A stretch of 64,000 bases of DNA. It comes from AP-15 sp035538335 (GTDB taxonomy: Bacteria; Pseudomonadota; Alphaproteobacteria; ATCC43930; CGMCC-115725). Below, in pieces: positions 8,835 through 18,212 of the stretch. Numbering within the stretch: position 1 is the stretch's first letter; each line of letters begins with the position of its first letter. The position numbers and the translations under genes are program-made. Under the pieces are notes generated by a model that was given only the letters and a program-made list of their open reading frames with translations, was not told the origin of the DNA and did not search any database. Location of the stretch: assembly GCA_035538335.1 (NCBI GenBank), contig DATLKN010000058.1, positions 1 to 64,000 on the forward strand, read 5' to 3'.

Positions 8835-9516
8835 TCCCCCTCATCGACATCACCACGACCTGCCGACGGTTGTCAAACGCCCAGTCGTCGCAGCGGTCGA
8901 ACTGGGCGAAATCGGGCATCGCGATCCGTTCGCGAAACGGCGCCAGCACCGCCGCCGTCTGTTTGCCGTCCCAGGCGAGCAGACAGAGGACCTCGTCCGC
9001 ATCGACCCGCCGCGTCAAATAGAATTTCGGGTAATTGTAATAGGTCAGGGACAAACGCACCTCACGGGCGATCGGCAGCGCCCATTCGAGGAACAGGGCG
9101 AGCCGCTGGTCGACATTAGGGAAGAGGTCATTGGCAACGACGACGTCGTACGGCCCGTCAAGATTACATTCCAGCCAGTCGCGGCAATGAAAGACCCCGG
9201 CACCGGGCGCGAGCAAGTGCGCAGCGGATTCCGGCGGGTCGTGCGCCAGCAGATCGACCAGCTCGTAGCGGTGACGCGATGCGAGCCGCCGCGTCAAGGC
9301 GCTGAGACCGCCGCCGACATCGAGGACGCGCCGCTGCGCGCCGGCGAGTAGGTCGCCATAGAGCATATCGTAGATGAGGCGCTTGGCCGGCGATTGCACA
9401 AGCCACCGTTGGCACGTCAGGTCTTCGTCCCCCACGCGCGCCTCCGCCGACAGCAGGTGGGCGATCCGGTCGTCTCGGCAATAGCGCTCGAGAAGCTCGC
9501 CACCAACCCGCTGCAT
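8818..9516 (-). CDS. SAM-dependent methyltransferase-like protein
   Basis: 232 residues, starting at the ATG at 9516 with GAGGAA 5 nt upstream. RVLDVGGGLSAL at residues 63-74 is a methyltransferase motif I, followed by an acidic strand end (YELVDLL) and VVVANDLFPNVDQR as the later core motif. Family assignment beyond a Rossmann-fold methyltransferase is not possible by eye. It differs from the two methyltransferase pairs elsewhere in the cluster. It sits between another methyltransferase and the SGNH hydrolase in one leftward transcription unit and probably decorates the same glycan. Confidence 0.7.
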   Translation of the reverse strand: MQRVGGELLERYCRDDRIAHLLSAEARVGDEDLTCQRWLVQSPAKRLIYDMLYGDLLAGAQRRVLDVGGGLSALTRRLASRHRYELVDLLAHDPPESAAHLLAPGAGVFHCRDWLECNLDGPYDVVVANDLFPNVDQRLALFLEWALPIAREVRLSLTYYNYPKFYLTRRVDADEVLCLLAWDGKQTAAVLAPFRERIAMPDFAQFDRCDDWAFDNRRQVVVMSMRGNVLDD

Positions 9517-9594
9517 AGCCGTTCCTCGGTTTCCTGCCATGCGTTCAGCGCCGCATCGCAGCGCGGCCGGCATGAGGCAGACCCTCCCGGCGCC

Positions 9595-10449
9595 TCATTT
9601 TCGGGCTATACCCCAAATCTCGAGGCCGCAGATTTCCGGCCACCTCGTCTTCAGCAGTTCTTCGCGGGTACGTTTCTTGAAAGGCCCGTGCTGGGCAATA
9701 TTCTGCCGCTTCCAGTGGACGCTGGAGAAGCGGCGAAGCAGATGGCGCATTGACCGCACCGAGATGAAGTCGGTGTAAGGCGCGACGTCGCCTTTGCTGT
9801 CGAAGTCGTAATCGCGGCGTTCGGCCGCGTCGTCCCCGGGGACGACGCCGCGGTAGCCGAGCATCTCCGCCCGAAGGTATTTGAGCGTTTGCTTACGCGC
9901 ATTGAACCAGCGCAGATAAGAATAGGCATAATAGACCATGAAGACGAGCGCGCCATGCGGCCGCAGCAGCCGCCAGCATTCATCGATCGCCTTTTTCAAA
10001 TCGCCCGTGTGATGCAGGCAGCCGATCGAAACGACGTAATCGAAGGACTGGTCGGGGAAAGGAGCGGCGAGAATGCTGCCGGCTGCGGCTCGGCCGGGCA
10101 GAGCCGCTTGCCGCAGGCGGTGACGTACCATCTCGACCGGGCCTTGCGCGATATCTAGGCCCGTGAACCGCGCGCCGCTCGCCGCGATCTTTTGCGCCAG
10201 CGAACCATAGCCCAGGCCGACCTCGAGCACATCCTTGCCGTCGAATTGCGCAAGCGGGACATGATCGAAGAACCATGGCTCATAGTAAAAGAACGATTCG
10301 TCGTATTTCGCGAGGGAAGCCGGCGAAGCATCGCCGATGCCGAGCACGGCGGCGAGATTGCTGCCGCACAACTCGTCCCAGTAGGCGCGGTTCTGTTCGT
10401 CGATCGTTGGCATCGATATACTGCGCGTCCTCATGGCGGTCGAATGCAT
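9595..10449 (-). CDS. SAM-dependent methyltransferase (paralogue of 18209-19057)
   Basis: 284 residues from the ATG at 10449, chosen because GGAG stands 5 nt upstream; ATGs at 10434 and 10413 are alternatives. The sequence starts with an N-terminal cap (QNRAYWDELCGSNLAAVLGI), then motif I LEVGLGYGSL, and IGCLHHTGDLKKAIDECWRL, typical of UbiE/COQ5-like methyltransferases. It matches the 18209-19057 protein over its whole length, including the cap, the HHTG motif and the end (RTREELLKTRWPEICGLEIW). The two may methylate different positions of the same glycan. It lies 50 nt after the large CgeB-like glycosyltransferase gene. Confidence 0.85.
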   Translation of the reverse strand: MHSTAMRTRSISMPTIDEQNRAYWDELCGSNLAAVLGIGDASPASLAKYDESFFYYEPWFFDHVPLAQFDGKDVLEVGLGYGSLAQKIAASGARFTGLDIAQGPVEMVRHRLRQAALPGRAAAGSILAAPFPDQSFDYVVSIGCLHHTGDLKKAIDECWRLLRPHGALVFMVYYAYSYLRWFNARKQTLKYLRAEMLGYRGVVPGDDAAERRDYDFDSKGDVAPYTDFISVRSMRHLLRRFSSVHWKRQNIAQHGPFKKRTREELLKTRWPEICGLEIWGIARK

Positions 10450-10499
10450 ACCGGCTCCGGAACGTGGGGGAATTTGAGGGTGAAAGGCCGAGCCGCCGG

Positions 10500-12368
10500 C
10501 TAGGGCTGTTCCGGCGCAGCGTGGCGTGGCATCTCCGGCGACGGCTTCTCGCCTCCCCGAACCCTCGTCGCGATCGGCAGCCGAAGCGCGCGTTCGGGCC
10601 GCTCCGTCAGCCAGGAAAGAAGATCCGGAAGCTCGGAGCCGCCGTCGGCCGTGACAAGACCGCAGGCCGCGACCGCGGGATCGCCGACAAGAAGGCAACG
10701 CTCGATCCGACGCGCCGAAAGGGCGGCGACCAGATCGCTTCCCGAGGCCGGCTGGCCCGCAAGCTGGGCCGGCTTGTCGGCGAGCGTCGCGTAGAGGGTC
10801 AGCTCGTTCCCCGACAGCAGGGGAACCAGGACGACCCGCTTTCCCATCCAGAGCGGGCCGATCGCCAGAACCTGGGCCAGTTGCGCAAGCAAGCCTCGGT
10901 CGACCCGTCTTCGCCACAGGGCCTGCGCGAGCGCAGTTCGGCCCAACCGGTGACCGGCGAGGATCCCGGCGGCCTTCGCTTTTCGCTTGATGGCCCGCCA
11001 CAGCCAAGTCTCCGCGAGCGCCGCGTTGAGGCGCGCGACCTCGGCCGGATAGACCTCATTGAGCCGTGCGATCTCGGCACCGAGCCGCGCGGTCTCGGCG
11101 GGATACACCGCCTCGAGCTCGGCAAGCCGTCGGGCAGCGCGCCTATAGGCGTGGAATACGAAGTGCTGCGGCACCTGGGCCGGCACCACGCGCAGGCTCG
11201 CGAGTTCCATGGGGTCCGCCCACAATTCGGCCTCTCCGCGATCGGCGCGCGCCGGCCGTAGCGTTACGCCGAGTTCCCTCGCCTTGCGCGACAGCGTCTC
11301 GTCAATAAACCCGACAAACCGGCGATAGCTGAATTCGCCCGAGCCGACGAGCCTCTCGTAAGCACGATCGGCGAGGCGTTCCAGGCCGTCGAGATCGTCG
11401 AGACGCGCCAAGACCGCGTCGACATTGGAAAAATCCTGCTTCAGCTCGATGTAGTGTTCCTCCGGCTCGATCAACCCCGAGTAGCGTCCGGAGAATAGGA
11501 CCAGCGGCGTGCGCAGCGCGGCGGCCTCGAATACCCGCGGCGGGATCAGGGCGCTGTCGTACTGTGCGTCGAGCGGATCAGTGTAAGCGCGAAACTCGTC
11601 GTAGAAAAGGGGCCGGCCGCGCTCTGCAACAAGCCGACTGTGAGCTTCTTCGACCGCGCCATCGAAGTCATAGATGTTCGAGCAACATTCCGAGCCGAGG
11701 GTCGTGCGGCACGAGGCGACAAAGTCGTACCAGGCGCTTCCGTAGATTCGCTTGTCGGCGCTCCATTCGATGTCGTGAGGGATCCCGCGCTCCTCGCAGA
11801 TCTCGCGCATGCGGCGGCCGATCTCGAACTTCAAAAAGCCGAGCCGGCCGTAGCGGGCACTGAGATAGCCGCCGCGATAGCCGATATGGATCGGCCGATC
11901 CCGAAGCGGGCGCGCCTCGCGGCCGCGCGCGGCGAGATGGTCCGGCACACTGGCAGGAAGCACGGGAATGAATTCCGTCTCCGGAAACATCTCTCGCGGA
12001 TAGATCTTCGGCAGCTCCGACACACGCACGCAGCTCAGCACGACATGGTATCCGAGCTGCCGGATGGCCTCGCGCAATTTGCCCGTACGATCGATTTCAT
12101 CCTGAACCGCGAGCAGCTTGACGCCCTTGAACGACCGCAGCCGAGCGAGATAATCCGGGCTGACGAGCCGGTCGACCTGCAACCGTGCCGAATAAGTCTG
12201 AAAAACGGCATCGAAATCATCGAGATCGAAGGCTATCTCGGCGCCCCGGGCTACATGCGCATAACGCACGTCCCATGTCGAATGCTTTCCGATATTTGCA
12301 AGATATTCGGCTGTGTTTGCGGTGTGATTGGATTCCCCTTCGTAAGTTACGAGCAGCCTACCGGTCAT
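10500..12368 (-). CDS. CgeB-like glycosyltransferase with long C-terminal extension
   Basis: 622 residues, ATG at 12368 (the homologue at 13837-15282 starts at the same point). The first ~390 residues match that paralogue closely: GRLLV start, VKLLAVQDE, RPIHIGYRGGYLSARYGRLG, and the C-terminal donor-lobe motif PPRVFEAAALRTPLVLFSGR with EPEEHYIELKQDFSN, typical of CgeB-like glycosyltransferases. The remaining ~230 residues are not shared. They begin with an alpha-helical stretch in which VYPAE-ARL is repeated twice about 15 residues apart, probably a coiled coil, then a globular part ending in a Pro-rich tail. The extension may dock the enzyme to a partner; its function is unknown. Confidence 0.8.
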   Translation of the reverse strand: MTGRLLVTYEGESNHTANTAEYLANIGKHSTWDVRYAHVARGAEIAFDLDDFDAVFQTYSARLQVDRLVSPDYLARLRSFKGVKLLAVQDEIDRTGKLREAIRQLGYHVVLSCVRVSELPKIYPREMFPETEFIPVLPASVPDHLAARGREARPLRDRPIHIGYRGGYLSARYGRLGFLKFEIGRRMREICEERGIPHDIEWSADKRIYGSAWYDFVASCRTTLGSECCSNIYDFDGAVEEAHSRLVAERGRPLFYDEFRAYTDPLDAQYDSALIPPRVFEAAALRTPLVLFSGRYSGLIEPEEHYIELKQDFSNVDAVLARLDDLDGLERLADRAYERLVGSGEFSYRRFVGFIDETLSRKARELGVTLRPARADRGEAELWADPMELASLRVVPAQVPQHFVFHAYRRAARRLAELEAVYPAETARLGAEIARLNEVYPAEVARLNAALAETWLWRAIKRKAKAAGILAGHRLGRTALAQALWRRRVDRGLLAQLAQVLAIGPLWMGKRVVLVPLLSGNELTLYATLADKPAQLAGQPASGSDLVAALSARRIERCLLVGDPAVAACGLVTADGGSELPDLLSWLTERPERALRLPIATRVRGGEKPSPEMPRHAAPEQP

Positions 12369-12379
12369 CGATTGCACCC

Positions 12380-13837
12380 CTACCGCACCATCGACCGGAA
12401 ATTCCCGGCCGAAGGCTCGTCCGCAGCGCCGCCGCTCAGTACGGAATCATAGGCCTGGAGCAGCCGCTCGGACTCCTCTTCCCAGCACAGTTCGCGCGCC
12501 GCTCTCAGCGAATTGCGCTTGAACGCGTCGATTTGGTCGCGCCCGAGCGCATTTATCGTGTCCGCTATCGCCGCCGGATCGAGGTCCGGGATCAACACCC
12601 CGAGCCCGTATCGACGTACCAATTCGGCCATCTCGGGAAGATCGCTGACGCACAGCGCCAATCCCGCCATGACGTATTCGAAAAATTTATTGGGCAATGC
12701 GAATTTGTTGTGGTGCGAATGGCCGGGCAGGGCAAAGAACCCGATGTCGAACGGCATCGCCGCGCGCACGAGCTCCGTCATCGGCACCGGCGGGAGAAGC
12801 GCGACGCGGCTCGAAAGCCCGCGTCCATCTATGCGGGCGCGCAGGGCGTTGCTGAACTTCGAATTCTCCGGGCCGCGGATCGCGAAATCGAATTCGGGCC
12901 GCCAGGACGAAACGCTGTCGACCGCCGCCTCGAGCCCGCGCCCCGGCGCGACGATGCCGTGATAGAGCACCCGAATACGCTCGCCGGTCGGACAAAACCT
13001 TGCTTCCTCGTAACCTGGCGTATTGCGGATAGCGAGGCTCGGGCGAGTCAGGCGATACATCCGATCGAGCCGCTGCGCGACCCCGGCAGATACGGCAGAG
13101 ACTATTGCGGCGTCCTCAATGAAGCGGCGCTCCAGAGCACGTATGAGCGGCCGCTTCCAAAACCACCATTTCCATTGCTGCGCATATTCCTCGGTCGCGA
13201 ATTCGTGCGTGTCATAGCTGTAGACGCCCCCGTTCTCGGCAGCCAGGGACGCGGCAATCGGCAGCGTCAGACAATCGTTGGCGAGCCAGATTTCGGCGTG
13301 CAGCCGACGCGCACGGGCAAAAATGCCGCGAGCGTCGTCGTACGAGGACCAGAATACCTTCGGCGCAATCGCCGGATGCATCCGAACGGCCAACAGCTTC
13401 GCCGAGCGCCACAGCTGTTTGGCTGCCGGCGATCCAAGAGCGAGGCAGCGCAGCCGCCGCCGAATTTGGGGCGCCCATCGCGAAGAGTGGCCGGTTGCGG
13501 GAGGGCGGCGCGCCCTCTCGAAACAAGGCTCGGCTTCGGCCGCGGAAGGCGAAACAGTCGGCACATCGTCACGCGTTACAATTGGCCACTGCGGTCCCGG
13601 CGATCTGGCCCCCGGGAGACCGACAGCGACGACGTTCCAACCGGCGCGGTTGAAAGCCTCGCCCTGGCGGCGCACCCGCGGATCATCCGCAATCGCCGAA
13701 AGCGACAACACACAAACGGTAGGCCGTCGGCCACCGGCATGCGCCGCACCGCCTGCCGGTGGAATATCGGTCAGCGTATCCGGGCTCGCTGCGATTTCGC
13801 TTTGGCTCCTCACAATGGGATCACCAGCTCGCGACAT
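12380..13837 (-). CDS. Glycosyltransferase family 4-like (GT-B)
   Basis: 485 residues from the ATG at 13837, which overlaps the stop of the preceding gene as TGATG. After a ~35-residue leader, TVCVLSLSAIADDPRVRRQG opens the N-terminal lobe, a motif that recurs in GT4 enzymes (S-x-x-xDPRVRRQ). IRVLYHGIVAPGRGLEAAVD opens the second Rossmann lobe, and the donor site is in FALPNKFFEYVMAGLALCVS with the usual E-x7-E spacing only partly kept. It would transfer a sugar from a nucleotide donor to the lipid-linked chain. The start shares DNA with the upstream CgeB-like gene, so the two are likely made together. Confidence 0.86.
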   Translation of the reverse strand: MSRAGDPIVRSQSEIAASPDTLTDIPPAGGAAHAGGRRPTVCVLSLSAIADDPRVRRQGEAFNRAGWNVVAVGLPGARSPGPQWPIVTRDDVPTVSPSAAEAEPCFERARRPPATGHSSRWAPQIRRRLRCLALGSPAAKQLWRSAKLLAVRMHPAIAPKVFWSSYDDARGIFARARRLHAEIWLANDCLTLPIAASLAAENGGVYSYDTHEFATEEYAQQWKWWFWKRPLIRALERRFIEDAAIVSAVSAGVAQRLDRMYRLTRPSLAIRNTPGYEEARFCPTGERIRVLYHGIVAPGRGLEAAVDSVSSWRPEFDFAIRGPENSKFSNALRARIDGRGLSSRVALLPPVPMTELVRAAMPFDIGFFALPGHSHHNKFALPNKFFEYVMAGLALCVSDLPEMAELVRRYGLGVLIPDLDPAAIADTINALGRDQIDAFKRNSLRAARELCWEEESERLLQAYDSVLSGGAADEPSAGNFRSMVR

Positions 13838-15282
13838 CAGAGGCGGTTGAGAATCATGACCAGCCCCGATTTGACCCGTTTTCCGACAGTATCCGGCAAG
13901 AGCGCGAGAAGGGCGCGCCCCACGGCGCGCAACCGCCGGCTGTGACTCAGCCTGCGGACCGTGAACACCAGAAGATTGCCGATCTTCTCGGTAGTAATAA
14001 AGTCGCTGAGACGTGTTACTTCCTTTGTCAAAAGGACATTCTGTCGGGCGAGCTGCTGGCAAATAAAATACATCGGGTGGCGTGGCGTTGCAGTCGGCCG
14101 TTCGCGCGTGTCGGCGAGCTGATCGCGACTGAAGACGAATTCCGGGAAGCTCAATTCCTTGCGACTCGGCTGCAACGTCAATCCGAGTTCCCGTGCCTTG
14201 CGCCGGAGCGTCTCGTCAATCGATGCGGCAAAGCCCCGGTAGCTGAATTCACCCGACGCGACAAGGCGGTCATAGACTCGATCGGCCATCCGTTCGAGGC
14301 CATCGATGTCGTCGAGTCGAGCGAGTACCGTGTCGACGTTCGAGAAATCCTCTTTCAACTCGATGTAATGTTCTTCCGGTTCGATCAGCCCGGAATACCG
14401 CCCGGAGAACAGGATCAGCGGCGTGTGCATCGCGGCGGCTTCGAACACCCGCGGCGAAATCTGCGCCATATCGTATTGTGCTTCGACCGCCTCGGTGTAG
14501 GCCCGGAACTCTTCATGCGGAACGGGGCCGCCGCGCTTGGCTGAGAGCCGGTTGTAGGCCTGCGCGATCGAGCCGTCGAAATCGAATACGTTAGAGCCGC
14601 TTTCCGATCCCAAAGTCGCCCGGCACGAGGCGATAAATTCGTACCAGCCCTCTCCGTAAAGCCGCTTCGTTTCGGCCCATTCGATGTCGTGCGGGATGCC
14701 GCGCGCTTCGCAAATTTCGCGCATGCGGCGGCCGATGTCGAGCTTCAGAAAGCCGAGCCGGCCGTAACGTCCGCCGATGTCGCGACCGCGATAGCCGATG
14801 TGGATCGGCCGCACTGCGAGCGGCGCGAAGGTCAGGCCGCGTTCCGCCAAATGCTCGGGGACATATCCCGTCAGCACGTTTATGAACTCCGTTCGCGCAA
14901 ACATCGTTCGCGGATAGACGCGCTCGATCGTGTGGCCTGGGACACAGGTCAGCACGACATGAAAGCCGATGTTGCGGATCGCGTCTCTCAGCTTGTTGGT
15001 AAGATCGTACTCGTCCTGCACGGCCAGGATCTTGACGCCACGAAATGATTTCAGCCGCCTGATGTAATCTTCGCTGACATGGCCGTCGAAGGGAAGGCGA
15101 GCACAATAATTATTGAAGACGGCATCAAAATCGTTCAGATCGAAATCGAGCTGCGCATCGTGGGTGACGTGAACATAGCGCACATCCCAGCTCGAATACC
15201 GCGCAATAGCCTCGAGATATTCTGCCGTCGTCGAGACGTAGTTGGAACTGTTCGAATAGGCGACGAGAAGCCTGCCGCTCAT
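13837..15282 (-). CDS. CgeB-like glycosyltransferase
   Basis: 481 residues. Closely related to the first two-thirds of the 10500-12368 protein, sharing the SGRLLVAY start, VKILAVQDE, RPIHIGYRGRDIGGRYGRLG, GSNVFDFDGS and the donor-lobe segment PRVFEAAAMHTPLILFSGR followed by EPEEHYIELKEDFSN. The C-terminus differs: a helical stretch containing QQLARQNVLLTKEVTRL (a likely short coiled coil) and a basic end. Its ATG overlaps the stop of the exporter ATPase by 4 nt, tying glycan assembly to export at the translation level. The sugar transferred is not known. Confidence 0.82.
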   Translation of the reverse strand: MSGRLLVAYSNSSNYVSTTAEYLEAIARYSSWDVRYVHVTHDAQLDFDLNDFDAVFNNYCARLPFDGHVSEDYIRRLKSFRGVKILAVQDEYDLTNKLRDAIRNIGFHVVLTCVPGHTIERVYPRTMFARTEFINVLTGYVPEHLAERGLTFAPLAVRPIHIGYRGRDIGGRYGRLGFLKLDIGRRMREICEARGIPHDIEWAETKRLYGEGWYEFIASCRATLGSESGSNVFDFDGSIAQAYNRLSAKRGGPVPHEEFRAYTEAVEAQYDMAQISPRVFEAAAMHTPLILFSGRYSGLIEPEEHYIELKEDFSNVDTVLARLDDIDGLERMADRVYDRLVASGEFSYRGFAASIDETLRRKARELGLTLQPSRKELSFPEFVFSRDQLADTRERPTATPRHPMYFICQQLARQNVLLTKEVTRLSDFITTEKIGNLLVFTVRRLSHSRRLRAVGRALLALLPDTVGKRVKSGLVMILNRL

Positions 15283-16142
15283 CGCTCGCCCTTCGGCTTC
15301 GCCGATCTCGCCTGGTTGCCATTCGCTCGCCGTCGCGGCTTGCTCGGCGGCTCGGGGCTCGGCACCGCAACCGCGGCGCCGTTGCTCGCCGCGGCGACCG
15401 CCTTCTCATAGGCCGCGATCGTCGTCTCGACGGGCCCGTATTCCTCGATATGCCCGGATTTGAGGAGCGCCGCCTTGTTGCAAAACCGGCGTATCACTTC
15501 GGTGGAATGTGAGGCGAGGACCAGCAGGCTCGCCTGGCTCATCAGTTCTTCGATCCGCTGCCGCGCCTTGATCATGAAAACGGCGTCGCCCGCGCCCAAC
15601 ACCTCGTCGAGCAGCAGGATGTCGGGTTGCAGCGAGGTCGCGACGGCGAAGGCGAGACGCACCTGCATGCCGCTCGAATAGGTTCTGACCGGCACCCGCA
15701 GATACTCGCCGAGCTCGGTGAAGTCGGCGATCTCGTCGATCTTGCCGCGGATCTGCGCCGGCGTCAGGCCCAGCAAGAGACAGCCATTGTAGATGTTCGC
15801 GTAGCCGGTTTCCTCGGGATCGATCCCCATCCCGAGGGTCAGCAGCGCCGACACAACGCCCTCTATGCGGATCGAGCCGCTCGACGGGCGATAGGCGCCC
15901 GACATGACCCGCAGCAAGGTCGATTTCCCGGCGCCGTTGTGACCAATGAGGCCGAGCCGGTCGCCCTCGTTGAGGGTGAAGGAAAGATCGTCGAGCGCCC
16001 GCACGGTCAGGCGGTTGCGCCGAGTCGGATCATTGCTGACCACGCCACCGATGCTGGCGCGAAACAGCAGCTTCCTCAAGCTGCGGTCGGAATCGTAGAT
16101 CGGGAAATCGACGCAGACCCGGTCGAGGACGATCGAGGCCAT
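15279..16142 (-). CDS. ABC polysaccharide exporter, ATP-binding subunit (Wzt/KpsT type)
   Basis: 287 residues from the ATG at 16142. Walker A GHNGAGKST, signature YSSGMQVRLAF and Walker B LQPDILLLDEV are all present, with the EETGYANIYNGCLLLG segment characteristic of O-antigen and capsule exporters. The protein ends in a short Ala/Pro/Lys-rich tail rather than the ~150-residue carbohydrate-binding domain found in Wzt of O8/O9a type, so chain termination is probably not sensed by this subunit. It works with the permease encoded just upstream, 5 nt away, to move finished lipid-linked polysaccharide across the inner membrane. Confidence 0.93.
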   Translation of the reverse strand: MASIVLDRVCVDFPIYDSDRSLRKLLFRASIGGVVSNDPTRRNRLTVRALDDLSFTLNEGDRLGLIGHNGAGKSTLLRVMSGAYRPSSGSIRIEGVVSALLTLGMGIDPEETGYANIYNGCLLLGLTPAQIRGKIDEIADFTELGEYLRVPVRTYSSGMQVRLAFAVATSLQPDILLLDEVLGAGDAVFMIKARQRIEELMSQASLLVLASHSTEVIRRFCNKAALLKSGHIEEYGPVETTIAAYEKAVAAASNGAAVAVPSPEPPSKPRRRANGNQARSAKPKGER

Positions 16143-16147
16143 AAGGC

Positions 16148-17014
16148 TCAGATCCAGTAGGTGATGCGGCCGTAAAAGCGGCGCAACAGAACCAGGAGCA
16201 CCCCGAACCCGACGACCGCCATTGCCACGACGTAAGCGTAATTGAACAGGCTGGGCGCTTGCCCGAGGAGCGGGGCGCGGATGATCTCGACGAGATGATA
16301 GGCGGGGTTGGCGGTGACGAACACGAACTCGGCAACCGGATTGCGGGCTAGCCGCGACGGCTCCCAAAAGATCGGCGTCACAAAGAACAATATCTGTATC
16401 AAATTGCCGACAAACTGGATCACGTCCCGGAAGCGCGCGCACACCGTCGCCAGCAATAGCGCAATCCAAAAATAATTCGGTAGCGACAACAAAAGCCCGA
16501 TCGGCAACAACAGGATCTTCCAGTCCCAATGGAGCTGGAAAATCACCGCCACCAGGAGGAAGACGACGAGATTGTGCGCGAAGACGACGACATTCCGAGT
16601 GATAACGCGAAATATGAAGACCGTATAAGGAATACGGATCGACTTGACCGTGGCCTCCTCGGCGATCAGCGCCGTACCGCTCTCACTGACGATCGTCGAG
16701 AACAGATACCAGGAGATATAGCCGGCGCAAAAGAACGGCAGATAGGTCGCGGGGTCTTCATGCCACAATAGCGCATACACGAAGCCGAGCGTCGTCACCA
16801 GGATCGCCGTATTGAGCGCTGTCCAGAATGGGCCGATGATCGTGCGGCGATAGCGCCCTTTGATATCCCTCCAGGCGAGCGCCCACCACAAATGCCACCG
16901 GCCGGACCCGTCGAGCATGTCGGCATAGACGGGCGCCAGCCGGCTCGAGCGGCCGCGCTCGGCGGCGGCGCCCGGCGCAAGCGCGGGTGATTGCGGGAGC
17001 GTGTCGCTGCTCAC
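16148..17014 (-). CDS. ABC-2 type polysaccharide export permease (Wzm/KpsM type)
   Basis: 288 residues if the GTG at 17014 is used; GGCAGG stands 6 nt upstream. A TTG at 17062 would overlap the aminotransferase gene. The N-terminal soluble part is followed by WALAWRDIKGRYRRTIIGPFW, the amphipathic interface motif of Wzm-type permeases, and six predicted membrane segments (for example NTAILVTTLGFVYALLW, VVVFAHNLVVFLLVAVIF and a final VVAMAVVGFGVLLVLLRRF). It forms the membrane channel for the ATPase at 15279-16142. Synthesis therefore follows the ABC-dependent, not Wzx/Wzy, route. Confidence 0.92.
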   Translation of the reverse strand: MSSDTLPQSPALAPGAAAERGRSSRLAPVYADMLDGSGRWHLWWALAWRDIKGRYRRTIIGPFWTALNTAILVTTLGFVYALLWHEDPATYLPFFCAGYISWYLFSTIVSESGTALIAEEATVKSIRIPYTVFIFRVITRNVVVFAHNLVVFLLVAVIFQLHWDWKILLLPIGLLLSLPNYFWIALLLATVCARFRDVIQFVGNLIQILFFVTPIFWEPSRLARNPVAEFVFVTANPAYHLVEIIRAPLLGQAPSLFNYAYVVAMAVVGFGVLLVLLRRFYGRITYWI

Positions 17015-17042
17015 GGAAAACCTGCCCTTTCCCCGAAGCGGT

Positions 17043-18212
17043 TCAGCCGAGCGCCGCTGCAAGGGCCGCGGCGACGCGCGCTTGCGTCGGCTCGTCGAGA
17101 TAGGGGTGCATCGGCAGGCTCAGAACGCTCTCGGCGAGGCGGTCCGAGACCGGCAATCCGTTGCCGGCGACCGGGTAGTCGCGATAGGCGGTCTGCCGGT
17201 GCAGCGGCCTTGTGTAATAGACCGCAGTCGGTATCCCGGCCTCTTTCAGCCGCGCCGCCACCGCATCGCGATCATGCCCATTGGGGAGCCGCACGGTATA
17301 TTGCGCCCAGACGCTGGTCAGGCCGGGCGGGATTTGCGGGGTTGCAACCATGCCGCCGAGCAAAGCGTCGTAGCGCGCCGCGACCCGCTCGCGCGCCGCC
17401 AGTTCTTGTGCGAAGACGCCGAGCTTTTCGATCAATACCGCCGCCTGGATCGTATCGAGGCGGGCGTTGAGGCCGATCCGCACATTGTCGTATTTGTCGG
17501 TGCCCTGGCCGTGCACGCGCAGGCTCTTCAGGATCTCGAAGGTTTCGTCGTCCTCGAGGAAGACGGCACCGCCGTCGCCATAGCAGCCGAGCGGCTTTGC
17601 CGGAAAGAAGCTTGTCGTCGCAAGGTCGCCGAGCGTGCCGACCGCCCGGCCCTTGTACGAGGCGCCAAAGCTCTGCGCGGCGTCGGCAACGACCCAGAGC
17701 CGGTGCGCCGCGGCAATCTCGAGGATCTCGTCATAGCCGGCCGGCAAACCGAACAGATCGACCGGTATGACCCCGACTGGAGCGAGCCCCAGGCGCTCGG
17801 CGGTGGCGATGCCCGCTTCCAGGCTCGCCGGATCCATGTTGAAGCTGTCCTCATAAACATCGACGAAGACCGGCGTCGCGCCGAACCAGGCGACGACCTC
17901 GGCGGTCGCGGCGAAGGTAAAGGACGGCACCAGCACCGCTTCGCCCGGCCGCACCCGCTTGGCCATCAAGGCGAGCCCCAGGGCGTCGGTGCCGTTGGCG
18001 CAGCTCAAGACGTGCCGCGCGCCGCAGAATTGCGCGAGCTGGCGCTCGAACTCGGCGACCTCGGGGCCCATGATGTAGCGGCCGTGCGCAACGACGCGCA
18101 GGATCGCCTCGTCCATGCGCGCTCCGATCTGCCGGCGCTGCGCCTGCAGATCGATGAATTCCATCGGCGCCGCCGAGAGGTTCGCCATTTCCGCCATCCT
18201 CGTATGGGTCAT
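17043..18212 (-). CDS. DegT/DnrJ/EryC1/StrS aminotransferase, WbpE/WlbC type
   Basis: 389 residues from the ATG at 18212, which overlaps the methyltransferase stop (ATGA); ATG at 18188 has a better-spaced GAGG and would give 381 residues. MEFIDLQAQRRQI, SCANGTDALGLALMA, VADAAQSFGASYKGR and SFFPAKPLGCYGDGG (with the PLP lysine) are typical of enzymes that aminate UDP-2-acetamido-3-keto-glucuronate at C3. The adjacent oxidoreductase/acetyltransferase fusion and the 6-dehydrogenase supply the steps before and after. It is different from the second aminotransferase at 3930-5075. Confidence 0.9.
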   Translation of the reverse strand: MTHTRMAEMANLSAAPMEFIDLQAQRRQIGARMDEAILRVVAHGRYIMGPEVAEFERQLAQFCGARHVLSCANGTDALGLALMAKRVRPGEAVLVPSFTFAATAEVVAWFGATPVFVDVYEDSFNMDPASLEAGIATAERLGLAPVGVIPVDLFGLPAGYDEILEIAAAHRLWVVADAAQSFGASYKGRAVGTLGDLATTSFFPAKPLGCYGDGGAVFLEDDETFEILKSLRVHGQGTDKYDNVRIGLNARLDTIQAAVLIEKLGVFAQELAARERVAARYDALLGGMVATPQIPPGLTSVWAQYTVRLPNGHDRDAVAARLKEAGIPTAVYYTRPLHRQTAYRDYPVAGNGLPVSDRLAESVLSLPMHPYLDEPTQARVAAALAAALG

